Origin: Nitrospira sp.
Lineage (GTDB): Bacteria > Nitrospirota > Nitrospiria > Nitrospirales > Nitrospiraceae
DNA: 64,000 nt
Reading direction: 5' to 3'
NCBI GenBank assembly: GCA_030123605.1
Contig: CP126123.1
Coordinates: 124,001 to 188,000 of the forward strand
Shown here: positions 7,940-17,128 of the stretch, piece after piece
Layout: every line of letters starts with the position of its first letter
Numbering within the stretch: position 1 is the stretch's first letter
Made by a program: the position numbers and the translations under genes
Notes under the pieces: model-generated
Told to the model about the DNA's origin: nothing
Database searches by the model: none
What the model saw: only the letters and a program-made list of their open reading frames with translations

Positions 7940-8487
7940 TTTTTCAGGAGACGGCTTTGAATGGGGCCTTTATTATCGAGATGGATCGGTTGCAGGACGA
8001 ACGGGGGTTCTTTGCAAGGAGTTACTGTGTAAAGGAGTTTGCCGCCAATGGTCTGGACACTCGACTGGTTCAATGCAATGTCTCCTACAATAGATTGCGG
8101 GGTACTCTACGGGGGATGCACTATCAAGTTTCACCTGCTGCGGAAACAAGAGTCGTACGTTGTACCAGGGGAGCGATCTACGACGTGATCGTAGACCTTC
8201 GTCTTGAAGCCCCAACATACAAACAATTTTTTTCTGTAGTTCTGACGGCCGACAATCGTCGAATGCTCTACATCCCACAACGATTTGCGCACGGATTCCT
8301 CACCCTCTCAGACGATACGGAGGTTTTGTACCAGATGTCCGAGTTCTATACTCCAGGCTGTGCGCGAGGCTTCCGATGGAACGACCAAAATTTTCAGATT
8401 TCCTGGCCGGAAACAGTACAGGTCATCTCTGAAAAAGACCGTAACTATCCGGATTACTCAGATCGTGAAGGCCATGGAACTGAGTGA
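7936..8487 (+). CDS. RmlC-like NDP-4-keto-sugar 3,5-epimerase
   Basis: A cupin-fold epimerase of 183 residues, the normal length. The start is GTG 7936, overlapping the stop of the methyltransferase gene (GTGA), with GGAGGT 12 bases upstream. Catalytic features of the RmlC family are visible: His62 in RGMHYQ and Tyr132 in LYQMSEFY, with the substrate loop RGFFARSY at 23-30. Members epimerise C3 and/or C5 of 4-keto sugars. After C-methylation it would set the stereochemistry of the branched sugar. As no dTDP-rhamnose genes (rmlA, rmlB, rmlD) are nearby, I do not call it rfbC. Confidence 0.88.
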   Translation: MIFQETALNGAFIIEMDRLQDERGFFARSYCVKEFAANGLDTRLVQCNVSYNRLRGTLRGMHYQVSPAAETRVVRCTRGAIYDVIVDLRLEAPTYKQFFSVVLTADNRRMLYIPQRFAHGFLTLSDDTEVLYQMSEFYTPGCARGFRWNDQNFQISWPETVQVISEKDRNYPDYSDREGHGTE

Positions 8488-9778
8488 CATTCAGACAGCG
8501 TTGGGAGGGACCAAGGGAGGACGAGAACTCCATGAATTGATGGCGGTGTTATACCCGATATGCAGGAGTATTACCGGACAGGGAGTCAGGGAAACCTTGC
8601 AATGCCTCCAGTGTCAGATTCCTCTGGAAATCCGTGAGGTGGCGAGCGGAACTCGCGTGTTCGATTGGACCGTTCCGCTCGAGTGGAATATTCAGGGGGC
8701 ATACCTGGCTACGATTAGAGGGGAAAAACTCCTGGATTTTCGCGCGAATAATCTGCACGTCGTCAGTTACAGTGTGCCTGTGAAGGGAAGATTTACGCGC
8801 GATGAATTGGAAGGGCATCTCCATTCTCTTCCGGATCGTCCGGATTGGATTCCCTACAGGACTTCGTATTACAAAGAAAGCTGGGGATTCTGCCTCACGC
8901 ATCGCCAGTTGGCCGAGCTGACGGAACCCGAATATGATGTCTGTATCGACTCGTCGCTTCAGCCTGGTCACCTGACGTACGGAGAAGTGTTTCTTCCCGG
9001 TCGGATGTCCGAAGAAGTCCTCATCTCATGTCATGTGTGTCACCCTTCTCTTTGCAATGATAATTTGTCAGGGATCGCCGTTGCCACTCGATTAGTGCAG
9101 ACTCTCCAGCACCTATCTCGGAAATATTCGTATCGCTTTGTTTTCATCCCCGGAACGATCGGCTCCATTACCTGGTTGTCTCAGAATCGAGAACGCGCCG
9201 GACTGATTCGGCACGGTGTGGTTCTAACGGGGGTCGGCGACTCGGGTGACGTGACCTATAAACGTAGTCGTCAGGGAAATGCCTACATCGACCGGACCAT
9301 GGCCCACGTGTTGAAACACTGTGGGCAGAGCTATCGGATCATCGACTTTTTCCCCTATGGATACGATGAACGACAATATTGTTCGCCGGGTTTTAATCTG
9401 CCAGTGGGATGTTTCATGCGGTCCCCGCATGGAGAATATCCTGAATACCATACGTCTGCGGACAATCTTGAGTTTGTCACATCTGAGGCACTTCAAGATT
9501 CCCTGGCAATCCTGCTCAAAGCGATGTACGTGATCGAAAACGACGCCATCGTGGTGAGCACCAATCCATACTGTGAGCCGCAATTGGGGAGACGCGGACT
9601 CTATCGCGCCATCGCGGGGCAGAAAGAAGGAGCGCTCCAAGAAATGGCGTTGCTCTGGGTATTAAACATGGCTGATGGGCACCATACGTTGCTCGATATA
9701 GCTGAACGTGCGGACACTCCCTTCGAAGCCATTCACGCTGCCGCTCAGGCGCTGAAGCATTGCGAACTTCTGAGGTAA
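8474..9778 (+). CDS. DUF4910 aminopeptidase-like protein (M28 zinc-peptidase fold)
   Basis: 434 residues. The middle carries the M28-type metal site, with CHVCHPSLCNDNLSG at 186-200 including His190 and Asp196. The HTSADNLEF stretch lies further on, and the C-terminal 80 residues look like a winged helix. This matches the DUF4910 family, often found in polysaccharide clusters, whose chemistry is not established to my knowledge. The true start is ATG 8474, 14 bp inside the preceding gene. Given the neighbours, it may remove or form an amide on a sugar or sugar-linked amino acid; that is a guess. Confidence 0.8.
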   Translation: MELSDIQTALGGTKGGRELHELMAVLYPICRSITGQGVRETLQCLQCQIPLEIREVASGTRVFDWTVPLEWNIQGAYLATIRGEKLLDFRANNLHVVSYSVPVKGRFTRDELEGHLHSLPDRPDWIPYRTSYYKESWGFCLTHRQLAELTEPEYDVCIDSSLQPGHLTYGEVFLPGRMSEEVLISCHVCHPSLCNDNLSGIAVATRLVQTLQHLSRKYSYRFVFIPGTIGSITWLSQNRERAGLIRHGVVLTGVGDSGDVTYKRSRQGNAYIDRTMAHVLKHCGQSYRIIDFFPYGYDERQYCSPGFNLPVGCFMRSPHGEYPEYHTSADNLEFVTSEALQDSLAILLKAMYVIENDAIVVSTNPYCEPQLGRRGLYRAIAGQKEGALQEMALLWVLNMADGHHTLLDIAERADTPFEAIHAAAQALKHCELLR

Positions 9779-9817
9779 ATGGTCGTGCTCCAGGCTCTTC
9801 AGAAAAGAGGAAAGACC

Positions 9818-10744
9818 ATGAATAACGCCGTCTATTATGATGCCCACATCAGTGATGAGCTTCGTCGTCAAATGTTGTTCCAGGGGCAATTGTTCGTCTA
9901 TTCGCCACGACGGTCGTCTTTGGCCTTTGTTGAGTTCGCCAGGACCTTGATTCGAGAGGCCTTTGCGCCACACGACCCAGAAAAAGCTCAGTATCATCTG
10001 TCGGTGGAAGCCTACGCGGAGGTGCTCGGAACCCTCAAGCCGCAGTTCATTCATCACCCGGAATCCAAGTGCCACCTTCAAGCGCTCTTACAGGACATGG
10101 GTTGCGACCTTGGCAAGACCTATTTCGATGTCCCCAAAATGCGCAGCTCTACGAGCGACAATTATTTGACCACCGGCATCGCGTACGCGTGGCATCCTCA
10201 TCGAGATACGTGGTACTCCGCACCGATGTTTCAGGTCAACTGGTGGATCCCGATCTACGACATCCAGGCTGATAACGCAATGGCGTTCCACCCGAGATAC
10301 TGGAATACCGCGGTCTCGAATACTTCGAGCGGCTACAACTACTACCTGTGGAATCAGCAACATCGCGGAGGACATGTCTCTCAATTCTTAAAAGAAGATC
10401 CGCGTCCGCTTCCCCGTCCTTCAGAAGCACTTGATCTCGATCCGCAGATCCGCTTGATCGTCCCGGCCGGTGGCATCATCCTCTTCTCTGCCGCCCAAAT
10501 GCATTCGAGCGTGCCCAATACTTCCGGGAAAACTAGATTTAGCATCGATTTTCGATCGGTGAATACGGATGATGCCGTGGCTCGGCGAGGGGCTCCGCGC
10601 GTGGATGAAGCCTGTACCGGCACCACCATGAGAGATTATTTGCGCGGCACGGACTTATCGCACGTTCCAGACGAGATTGTAGCGCTGTATGACGATGAAA
10701 CTGGAATATCCGGTGATCTCGTCTATAAACCGAAGATATCGTAA
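9818..10744 (+). CDS. Fe(II)/2-oxoglutarate-dependent oxygenase-like protein (PhyH type)
   Basis: 308 residues from ATG 9818, chosen because AGAGGAAAG lies just upstream. The double-stranded beta-helix metal triad is apparent: His128-Arg-Asp130 in HPHRDTW and a distal His229 in AAQMHSSVPN. Arg240 in the GKTRFSIDFR stretch would bind 2-oxoglutarate. Proteins of this type hydroxylate small molecules or sugar moieties in the cytoplasm. The stop codon overlaps the next start (TAATG), so the two genes are coupled. The substrate is unknown; the setting suggests a nucleotide sugar or an acyl group. Confidence 0.75.
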   Translation: MNNAVYYDAHISDELRRQMLFQGQLFVYSPRRSSLAFVEFARTLIREAFAPHDPEKAQYHLSVEAYAEVLGTLKPQFIHHPESKCHLQALLQDMGCDLGKTYFDVPKMRSSTSDNYLTTGIAYAWHPHRDTWYSAPMFQVNWWIPIYDIQADNAMAFHPRYWNTAVSNTSSGYNYYLWNQQHRGGHVSQFLKEDPRPLPRPSEALDLDPQIRLIVPAGGIILFSAAQMHSSVPNTSGKTRFSIDFRSVNTDDAVARRGAPRVDEACTGTTMRDYLRGTDLSHVPDEIVALYDDETGISGDLVYKPKIS

Positions 10745-11700
10745 TGTTCGATGACAGGGTGATCCTTCCATGTTCCGATCCTGCTCCATGGCGCAGGGAG
10801 AGAGTCCTGGTTACCGGCGGGAGAGGATTTCTCGGTTCGCATCTATGCCGTCGTTTGGCCGAAGGTGGGGCGGATGTGCATGCGACGTCTCGCCACAAGC
10901 GAATATCCGAGCAGGGTGCGACGCGTTGGTGGCAATCCGATCTTTCTTCGTTGGCAGAGGTGCGTTCTCTTCTGGGCCAGGTGAAACCGGCGGTCATCTA
11001 CCATCTGGCGGGGGCTGTGGGAGCGAGCCCTGACCTTCGGCTCGTCCTGCCCACCTTTGAAAGTTTATTGGCGAGCACCGTTCATATCTTGGTCGGAGCC
11101 ACAGAAGTCGGGTGTCGGCGTGTCATCTTGAGTGGGTCTTTCACCGAACCCAAACTGGGCGAGCTTTCTTCGACACCGAGCTCGCCTTATGCAGTTGCCA
11201 AGTGGGCGGCGAGCGCCTATGGAAGAATGTTTCATGCGCTCTATCGGACTCCTGCCGTAGTAGTGATCCCATTCATGGTTTTCGGGCCGTGTCAAGAGCC
11301 AAGCAAGTTGGTGCCATCGGTGATTCTGAGCCTACTGAAGCAGGAAGCGCCTAGGTTGGCGAGTGGTCTGCGGGATGCCGATTGGATCTATGTCGACGAT
11401 GTCGTCCAAGGTTTCCTTGATGCAGCGGCCATCCCAGGTATCGAAGGAGCCACGTTTGAGCTCGGAACAGGGACAAAATGCTCTATCCGAGAGGTAGTTG
11501 AAAAGATTGTCGGGCTGATGGATAGCCGAGTGAAGCCTCTGTTCGGCGCGATTCCGGATCGTCCAGGGGAGCCTATTCGCATTGCTGACACGTCGGAGAC
11601 TCGAAGACGGTTAGGATGGTCGACCAAAACCTCTCTCGATGAGGGGCTCAGACAGACCATCCAATGGTACGCGGAACAGGTTACTGGAGGGAAGCATTGA
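10744..11700 (+). CDS. NAD-dependent sugar epimerase/dehydratase (extended SDR)
   Basis: 318 residues. The Rossmann motif TGGRGFLGSHL lies near residue 25, after a short N-terminal extension. Ser in ILSGSF and SSPYAVAKW (the Tyr-xxx-Lys site) follow, then a C-terminal substrate region with WIYVDDVVQGFLDA. It resembles NDP-4-keto-6-deoxyhexose reductases and epimerases. It starts on the last base of the preceding stop codon (TAATG) and ends in TTGA at the next gene. It probably finishes the CDP-sugar begun by rfbF. Confidence 0.83.
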   Translation: MFDDRVILPCSDPAPWRRERVLVTGGRGFLGSHLCRRLAEGGADVHATSRHKRISEQGATRWWQSDLSSLAEVRSLLGQVKPAVIYHLAGAVGASPDLRLVLPTFESLLASTVHILVGATEVGCRRVILSGSFTEPKLGELSSTPSSPYAVAKWAASAYGRMFHALYRTPAVVVIPFMVFGPCQEPSKLVPSVILSLLKQEAPRLASGLRDADWIYVDDVVQGFLDAAAIPGIEGATFELGTGTKCSIREVVEKIVGLMDSRVKPLFGAIPDRPGEPIRIADTSETRRRLGWSTKTSLDEGLRQTIQWYAEQVTGGKH

Positions 11701-11708
11701 CTGATTTC

Positions 11709-12692
11709 ATGTCGACCAGAGCTTGGACATGGTATACGAAAAGATGCCTCCGACAGTATTCCCCTGAGGCGGTGAGCAATTGGTTGCTCGGAAAAGAGAC
11801 CGCAACGTATCACCTCTGGTCGATTGGGATTGTTGTCGGTTCGTCACCATTCGAATTTGGGCACGGTGGATCGGCCCACAACCCCGTCTTGACTCGACAG
11901 GATGTATCCGATGCGCGGGCCTTGTTTGTTGCAGATCCTTTCTTGATCCGAGTCCGGCACATGTGGCACATGTTTTTTGAAGTTTATAATTATGATGCAG
12001 ATCGGGGGGAGATTGGATGGGCGACAAGTCCTGAAGGCGTTTCTTGGACCTATCGACAGATCGTCTTGCGAGAGCCGTTTCATTTGTCCTACCCGTATGT
12101 CTTTGAGTGGCAGAATAGATACTACATGGTCCCGGAAAGCCATCAGACCAAACAAATTCGCTTGTATGAGGCCACCCGATTTCCGACGGACTGGATCTGT
12201 ACGGATGTGTTGTTAAGCGGATATCAGTACAACGATAGTTCGCCTTTCCGCCATGGCGGCTATTGGTGGTTGTTCAGTGAGACGAATCCTGCGCTCACAC
12301 ACGACACATTGCGGCTCTACTATGCGAAAAACCTGAGAGGGCCATGGCTTGAACATCCCTGCTCACCCGTTATCCAAGGGAATCCCCATATCGCCCGTCC
12401 CGCCGGACGCGTCGTGGTCATGTCGGATCGAGTGATTCGGTTTGCGCAGGATTGTTTTCCGACGTATGGCACCAGCGTACGAGCATTTGAGATCGTAGAC
12501 CTTACCCCTACGAGCTATCGTGAGCATCCCCTGTCGCAGGGGGAGGTAGTAGGTCCGAGTTGGAGATTCTGGACTCAGGGTGGGATGCACCATGTCGATC
12601 CGCATCGTCTTGACTCCGATCGGTGGATTGCTTCAGTCGACGGATGGCGGCCGGTGGGGTGGTTGGTACCGGAGGGGTGGCAGAGGGCCTAA
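11709..12692 (+). CDS. GH43-like five-bladed beta-propeller protein
   Basis: 327 residues from ATG 11709; TTG 11697, overlapping the previous stop, is an alternative. Repeated blade-like segments start with acidic motifs: ARALFVADPFLI, EIGWATSPEGVSW, YMVPESHQTKQIRLYEA and SSPFRHGGYWWLFSE. This matches the GH43/GH117-like propeller found in the N-terminal part of glucosamine inositolphosphorylceramide transferases and in stand-alone proteins of polysaccharide clusters. There is no signal peptide, so it acts in the cytoplasm. A transferase or sugar-binding role is more likely than hydrolysis, but this is inference. Confidence 0.72.
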   Translation: MSTRAWTWYTKRCLRQYSPEAVSNWLLGKETATYHLWSIGIVVGSSPFEFGHGGSAHNPVLTRQDVSDARALFVADPFLIRVRHMWHMFFEVYNYDADRGEIGWATSPEGVSWTYRQIVLREPFHLSYPYVFEWQNRYYMVPESHQTKQIRLYEATRFPTDWICTDVLLSGYQYNDSSPFRHGGYWWLFSETNPALTHDTLRLYYAKNLRGPWLEHPCSPVIQGNPHIARPAGRVVVMSDRVIRFAQDCFPTYGTSVRAFEIVDLTPTSYREHPLSQGEVVGPSWRFWTQGGMHHVDPHRLDSDRWIASVDGWRPVGWLVPEGWQRA

Positions 12693-13897
12693 TGCTGCGG
12701 AAACTGTTCCGGTATCTCCAGCGGTTTCCAACCTACCTGTTCATTCGGGAAGTATTCGAAGCAATTCGAGCCGTCGGCAAGCAGTTTCACGGAGGAGTCG
12801 TTTCGATCGAAACGAGAGGAACAGCCAAGGGAAACGTTCTGATTTCCTATGACAACGAGGGGTTGCTCTGCAAGATACGTGGAAAGCCGATTCCCACAAG
12901 CCATCCACAAATTTACAAGACGATGGTGATGGCGCAGGTGTTTGTCGATCTGGGTTATGCCGTCGATGTCATTCACTGTGCGAATCAGAAATTCATGCCG
13001 TGGAAGCCCTATGATGTGATGATTGATATCCGAGGTAATTTGCAGCGGCTCCGACCGTATTTGCCTCCCGGTTGCATCAAGATCCTCCACTGCGATACAG
13101 CGCATGTGGTCTATCAAAATGCAGCCGAAATGACACGAATCTTGGCGTTGCAGGGTCGAACAGGGGTTTCTGTCCCTCAGAATCGCCTGGAAGGTCTCCA
13201 TCTGGGCGTCGAACATGCCGACTACCTGACGACGTGCGGCAATGAGTTCACGATGAAGACCTATGCCTATGCGGGCAAGCCGATTTTTCGGCTGCCCATG
13301 GTGGTTCAGAAGATGTGGCCTTGGCCGGATGAGAAAAATTTCGAGGCCTCTCGTCGTCGATTTCTCTGGTTTGGCAGCCGAGGAATGGTTCACAAAGGCC
13401 TTGATGTCGTGTTGGAAGCGTTTGTCCAACTGCCGGAATACCAACTCACCGTCATAGGACCGGTGCTTGATGAGCCTGAGTTCGTGGAGATCTATCGCAA
13501 GGCGCTTTTTCATACTCCGAACATCAAATGCGTGGGATGGCTCGATAAGTTCAGTGATGAGTTCGGCGCGATGCTGCACCAAGCGGTGGCTCATATTTTC
13601 CCGTCCTGTTCGGAGGCAGGTGCAGCCTCAGTGTTGGAGACGATGGCCGCGGGGGTGATTCCATTGGTGACGTATGAAGCCTCCATTGATGTGGAAAATT
13701 TCGGTGTTTTGCTTGAAGATGCCTCCAGCGTGACGATCATGCGTCATGTGCGCGCGATTGCCTCAATGTCTGAGAGTGAGTTACGGCGCCGAGCCAAAAA
13801 GGCGTGGGAATGTGCGCATAGGAACAATACGCCTGAACAATTCGAACGGTCCTATCGGGCCACCGTTGAGATGCTTCTGGCCAAGCATGGGAAATAG
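12692..13897 (+). CDS. Glycosyltransferase, GT4-like
   Basis: 401 residues from ATG 12692, which shares its A with the preceding TAA. The C-terminal half is a GT-B nucleotide-sugar domain: RFLWFGSRGMVHKGLDVVLEAF, then VIGPVLDEPEF, CVGWLDKFSDEF, and the donor-binding SEAGAASVLETMAAGVIPLV region with its Glu residues. The N-terminal half is divergent. It would add one sugar to the lipid-linked oligosaccharide on the cytoplasmic face. Donor and acceptor cannot be read from the sequence. Confidence 0.85.
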   Translation: MLRKLFRYLQRFPTYLFIREVFEAIRAVGKQFHGGVVSIETRGTAKGNVLISYDNEGLLCKIRGKPIPTSHPQIYKTMVMAQVFVDLGYAVDVIHCANQKFMPWKPYDVMIDIRGNLQRLRPYLPPGCIKILHCDTAHVVYQNAAEMTRILALQGRTGVSVPQNRLEGLHLGVEHADYLTTCGNEFTMKTYAYAGKPIFRLPMVVQKMWPWPDEKNFEASRRRFLWFGSRGMVHKGLDVVLEAFVQLPEYQLTVIGPVLDEPEFVEIYRKALFHTPNIKCVGWLDKFSDEFGAMLHQAVAHIFPSCSEAGAASVLETMAAGVIPLVTYEASIDVENFGVLLEDASSVTIMRHVRAIASMSESELRRRAKKAWECAHRNNTPEQFERSYRATVEMLLAKHGK

Positions 13898-14006
13898 TCC
13901 TCTACGTTGCGGATGAAAAACCGCATGCGAACCGGTCACGCGAAGAAGTGGTGAGACGACAGTACCTGTAATTGGCGAAAGAGAACCAAACAAAGAGAGT
14001 GATGAA

Positions 14007-14846
14007 ATGTCGAGTCATGATCGAAAAAGGGTCGCTGTGGTCGTGCCAACGCACAATCGAAGCGAGTTGACGCATGATGAGCGAATATCATTTCAGCATC
14101 TTACCCATTACCTGCACGCGTATGATAAATATCTTGCCGTGCCGCAATCGCTCGACATCAGTTTGCCGGGTTGCACGGTGAAGCGCTTTGGAAATGAATA
14201 TTTCGGTAGTGCCGTGGCGAACACGCGACTGTTGTTGTCTGAAGATTTTTATCTCTCCTTCGCCGAGTATCAATACATTCTGATCTATCACCTCGATGCG
14301 TTGGTATTTTCGGACCAGCTTCGGGTCTGGTGTGAGATGGATCTCGACTATATCGGCCCTCCTTGGATCCACTGTCCGGATAGTCCGTGGGTGAAGGAAC
14401 CGCGGGTCGGCAACGGAGGCTTGTCGTTGCGAAAAATCGAGAGTTTTCTCAAGGTGTTTCGTTCCGATGTCTATTGGATGGATCCGGACGAGTATTGGCT
14501 GAAGCATGGGGCCGGGAAGCCGGCCTATCTTCGAGCGTTAACCCTGCCGAAAAAATTTATGAAGCGTTGGCCGTGCCTCAATAATGCGAGACGGGAAATG
14601 GCGCAGTGGCACCTTCGCCCGGACGGAACCAGGAATGAAGACCATTTTTGGTCCGATCGTGCACGACATTATTTCCCCGGATTTAAGGTGGCTTCTCTAG
14701 AGGTCGGACTGCGCTTTGCCTTCGAGGTGGCTCCGCGCCTCTGTTACGACATGAACCACGGCCAGCTCCCATTCGGATGTCATGCCTGGCCGCGATACGA
14801 TCGGTCCTTTTGGGAGCCCTATTTGCTCGCGTCGCAGGCAGCCTGA
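14007..14846 (+). CDS. DUF5672 family putative glycosyltransferase
   Basis: 279 residues. It has KRVAVVVPTHNRSELTHDE at the N-terminus, YQYILIYHLDALVFSD (an Asp-containing strand like the metal site of GT-A enzymes) near residue 90-105, YIGPPWIHCP, and VGNGGLSLRKIESF near 135. This arrangement is characteristic of DUF5672, a family that looks like GT-A transferases and is common in surface-glycan loci. It is preceded by a 109-bp gap after the GT4 gene. The nucleotide-sugar donor is unknown. Confidence 0.8.
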   Translation: MSSHDRKRVAVVVPTHNRSELTHDERISFQHLTHYLHAYDKYLAVPQSLDISLPGCTVKRFGNEYFGSAVANTRLLLSEDFYLSFAEYQYILIYHLDALVFSDQLRVWCEMDLDYIGPPWIHCPDSPWVKEPRVGNGGLSLRKIESFLKVFRSDVYWMDPDEYWLKHGAGKPAYLRALTLPKKFMKRWPCLNNARREMAQWHLRPDGTRNEDHFWSDRARHYFPGFKVASLEVGLRFAFEVAPRLCYDMNHGQLPFGCHAWPRYDRSFWEPYLLASQAA

Positions 14847-14885
14847 GGTAAAGGAACGCATTTCTGGACCGAAGGACGGGGCGCA

Positions 14886-15965
14886 ATGGCTCGGAGATGG
14901 GTGATCGTCGCGGTGTCGAGTGGGGTGATGCTGGCCTGTACGGTATTGACCCTTGGTTTGGGTGAAATTGCGATTCGTTCCGTTCACCTGCTGAGGGATG
15001 GGATTCCGTTTTTTGAAAGCGCTGGTGGGAGGATCGGTCCGATTACATTGGATCAAGAACTTGGTTGGAGGGCCACTGAGCACTATCAGGAATCCTTGGT
15101 GGAAAAAACCAAGGAGGGGACACTGTATTCGGTTCGACGATCTCAAAAACAATACGGATTTCGACAATTTGGGGATCTGAATTCGAGTAAGCCTAAGATG
15201 TTGGTGATCGGCGACTCCTTTACCCAGGCCGGTGCGGTGTCGGATGATCGCACCTATCATGCGTTGCTTTCCAAGCTTCTCGATGTCGAAGTGTTCGCGT
15301 ATGGTGTCGGCGGTTATGGAACATTGCAGGAGTTTCTCGTTCTCGATCGATACCTCGACATTATTCATCCCGATGTCATTCTCTGGCAGTATTGTGCAAA
15401 TGATTTTATCAATAATGACAATGAGCTTGAACGTCTGAGCCTTGTGAATAACAATGGATGGATCAGGCCGTATTGGCAGCAGGGGCGGGTGCAACTGTTG
15501 TCACCGAAGGAGTCGTCCGTTCAGATGCGAGAGTGGATTAACCGGCATAGTCGATTCCTATATTTCATCGTGAGCCGTTTCGACAAGTTGCGCGCCGCAA
15601 AAGCTCGCGAGACGATCGAGACGGACATTGAAGCTCAGGGAATGAAACACGCCGGATTTCTGAGGGCTGTGGGTGTCACGGATGAGTTGATGGGGCACGT
15701 TCGTGCAAGAGTCGGAGACCGGCCGATCATGGCATTTAATTGCGTGCAGGCGGAGCCCTACGACCAGGCCTTTCGAAATATTTCGGCCCATTACGGCATC
15801 GTGTATTGGGATGACGTACCACTGGCGATTCGCGCGGCTGCCGATCGGGGGGAAGACGTCTATGCGGCCGACGGTGGTCACTGGAATGAGCGGGGACATG
15901 CAATCGCGGCCGCCGCGATTGCGAAACACTTTCAGGCGGAAGTGAAAGCGAGTCTGCATCCGTGA
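14886..15965 (+). CDS. Membrane-anchored SGNH/GDSL hydrolase
   Basis: 359 residues. One N-terminal hydrophobic segment (about 5-27) would anchor or export it, leaving the catalytic domain in the periplasm. Block I is [11 protein letters not shown] (Ser near residue 107). A Gly-containing block is [11 protein letters not shown]. An Asn block is [11 protein letters not shown]. The C-terminal Asp-x-x-His is in [10 protein letters not shown]. Proteins of this layout (AlgX/AlgJ and related) add or remove O-acetyl groups on polysaccharides. No O-acyltransferase of the MBOAT type is in the window, so deacetylation or use of an unlinked partner are both possible. Confidence 0.84.
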   Translation: MARRWVIVAVSSGVMLACTVLTLGLGEIAIRSVHLLRDGIPFFESAGGRIGPITLDQELGWRATEHYQESLVEKTKEGTLYSVRRSQKQYGFRQFGDLNSSKPKMLVIGDSFTQAGAVSDDRTYHALLSKLLDVEVFAYGVGGYGTLQEFLVLDRYLDIIHPDVILWQYCANDFINNDNELERLSLVNNNGWIRPYWQQGRVQLLSPKESSVQMREWINRHSRFLYFIVSRFDKLRAAKARETIETDIEAQGMKHAGFLRAVGVTDELMGHVRARVGDRPIMAFNCVQAEPYDQAFRNISAHYGIVYWDDVPLAIRAAADRGEDVYAADGGHWNERGHAIAAAAIAKHFQAEVKASLHP

Positions 15966-16014
15966 ATATTGGCCACGTGCATTCGACCGAGCAGATGGAA
16001 GGAGTCGTCACAGA

Positions 16015-17088
16015 ATGAAACGAATGCTTGTCACCGGTTCCTCCGGTCTCATCGGGTCTGAGGTGTGCGTGTATTTTCACGGCCAAGGCTGGTCCATCCA
16101 CGGGGTTGACAACAACAGCCGCGCCACCTTCTTCGGCCCGAACGGAGATACGCGATGGAATCAACGACGGTTACAGGCGGATCTGCGCCATTTCCGACAC
16201 CATGAACTCGACATTCGGGACCGAAAAGGCGCGATGGCTCTCATCGAAGAGCTCAAGCCGGATGTGATCGTGCATACGGCGGCGCAACCGTCTCATGATC
16301 TTGCGGCAAAGATTCCATTCGATGATTTTGACACCAACGCGGTCGGGACACTCAATTTGCTTGAGGCCACCAGGTTGCATGTACCGGGAACGACCTTCGT
16401 GCATATGTCTACGAACAAGGTGTACGGGGATGCTCCGAACGAACTGCCTCTCATTGAGCAAGCCAAGCGTTGGGACTATGCATCATCGGACGACTTCGAT
16501 GGGATTACCGAACAGATGCGGATTGATCAATCGAAACATTCACTCTTCGGCGCATCGAAGGTGGCGGCGGATGTGATGGTTCAGGAGTATGGACGCTACT
16601 TCGGAATGAAGACCTGTTGTTTACGTGGGGGCTGTCTCACCGGCCCGAACCATTCCGGTGTGGAATTGCATGGTTTTCTGAGTTACCTCGTCAAATGCAA
16701 TTTGGAGGGAAAGAAGTACAGTATCTTCGGTTACAAGGGGAAGCAGGTGCGAGACAATATCCACTCGCTTGATGTGGCACGATTCATTCATGCGTTCATC
16801 GACAATCCACGAAGCGGCGAAGTGTACAATCTGGGCGGCGGCCGCGGGAATAGTTGTTCCATTTTTGAAGCCTTCGACATGATCGAATCTATTTCGGGCA
16901 AAAAGATGCGATATGAGTATGTTGACAAGAATCGTGAGGGCGACCATATCTGCTATATCAGCAATCTGAAGAAAATGACGACGCACTATCCGAGCTGGAG
17001 CATTTCAAAGAACTTGAAGGACATTTTTGAGGAGATTCACGAGTCCTGGCTTCAGCGGGCTTCGTCGGTCAAGGTGACGGTCTCGTGA
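16015..17088 (+). CDS. CDP-paratose 2-epimerase-like SDR
   Basis: 357 residues with [10 protein letters not shown] at 7-16, STNKVYGD in the middle, and [15 protein letters not shown] later, resembling CDP-paratose/CDP-tyvelose 2-epimerase (RfbE). A departure from the family rule is that the usual Tyr-xxx-Lys site reads Phe178-Gly-Ala-Ser-Lys182, so the catalytic Tyr is replaced by Phe. Tyvelose epimerase works by oxidation at C2, which still needs a base, so either another residue serves or the reaction differs. With rfbF in the same locus, a CDP-sugar substrate is plausible. Confidence 0.83.
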   Translation: MKRMLVTGSSGLIGSEVCVYFHGQGWSIHGVDNNSRATFFGPNGDTRWNQRRLQADLRHFRHHELDIRDRKGAMALIEELKPDVIVHTAAQPSHDLAAKIPFDDFDTNAVGTLNLLEATRLHVPGTTFVHMSTNKVYGDAPNELPLIEQAKRWDYASSDDFDGITEQMRIDQSKHSLFGASKVAADVMVQEYGRYFGMKTCCLRGGCLTGPNHSGVELHGFLSYLVKCNLEGKKYSIFGYKGKQVRDNIHSLDVARFIHAFIDNPRSGEVYNLGGGRGNSCSIFEAFDMIESISGKKMRYEYVDKNREGDHICYISNLKKMTTHYPSWSISKNLKDIFEEIHESWLQRASSVKVTVS

Positions 17089-17128
17089 GTCATTGTCAAT
17101 TCACAGGGTTGGACGAAGCAGGCACACG

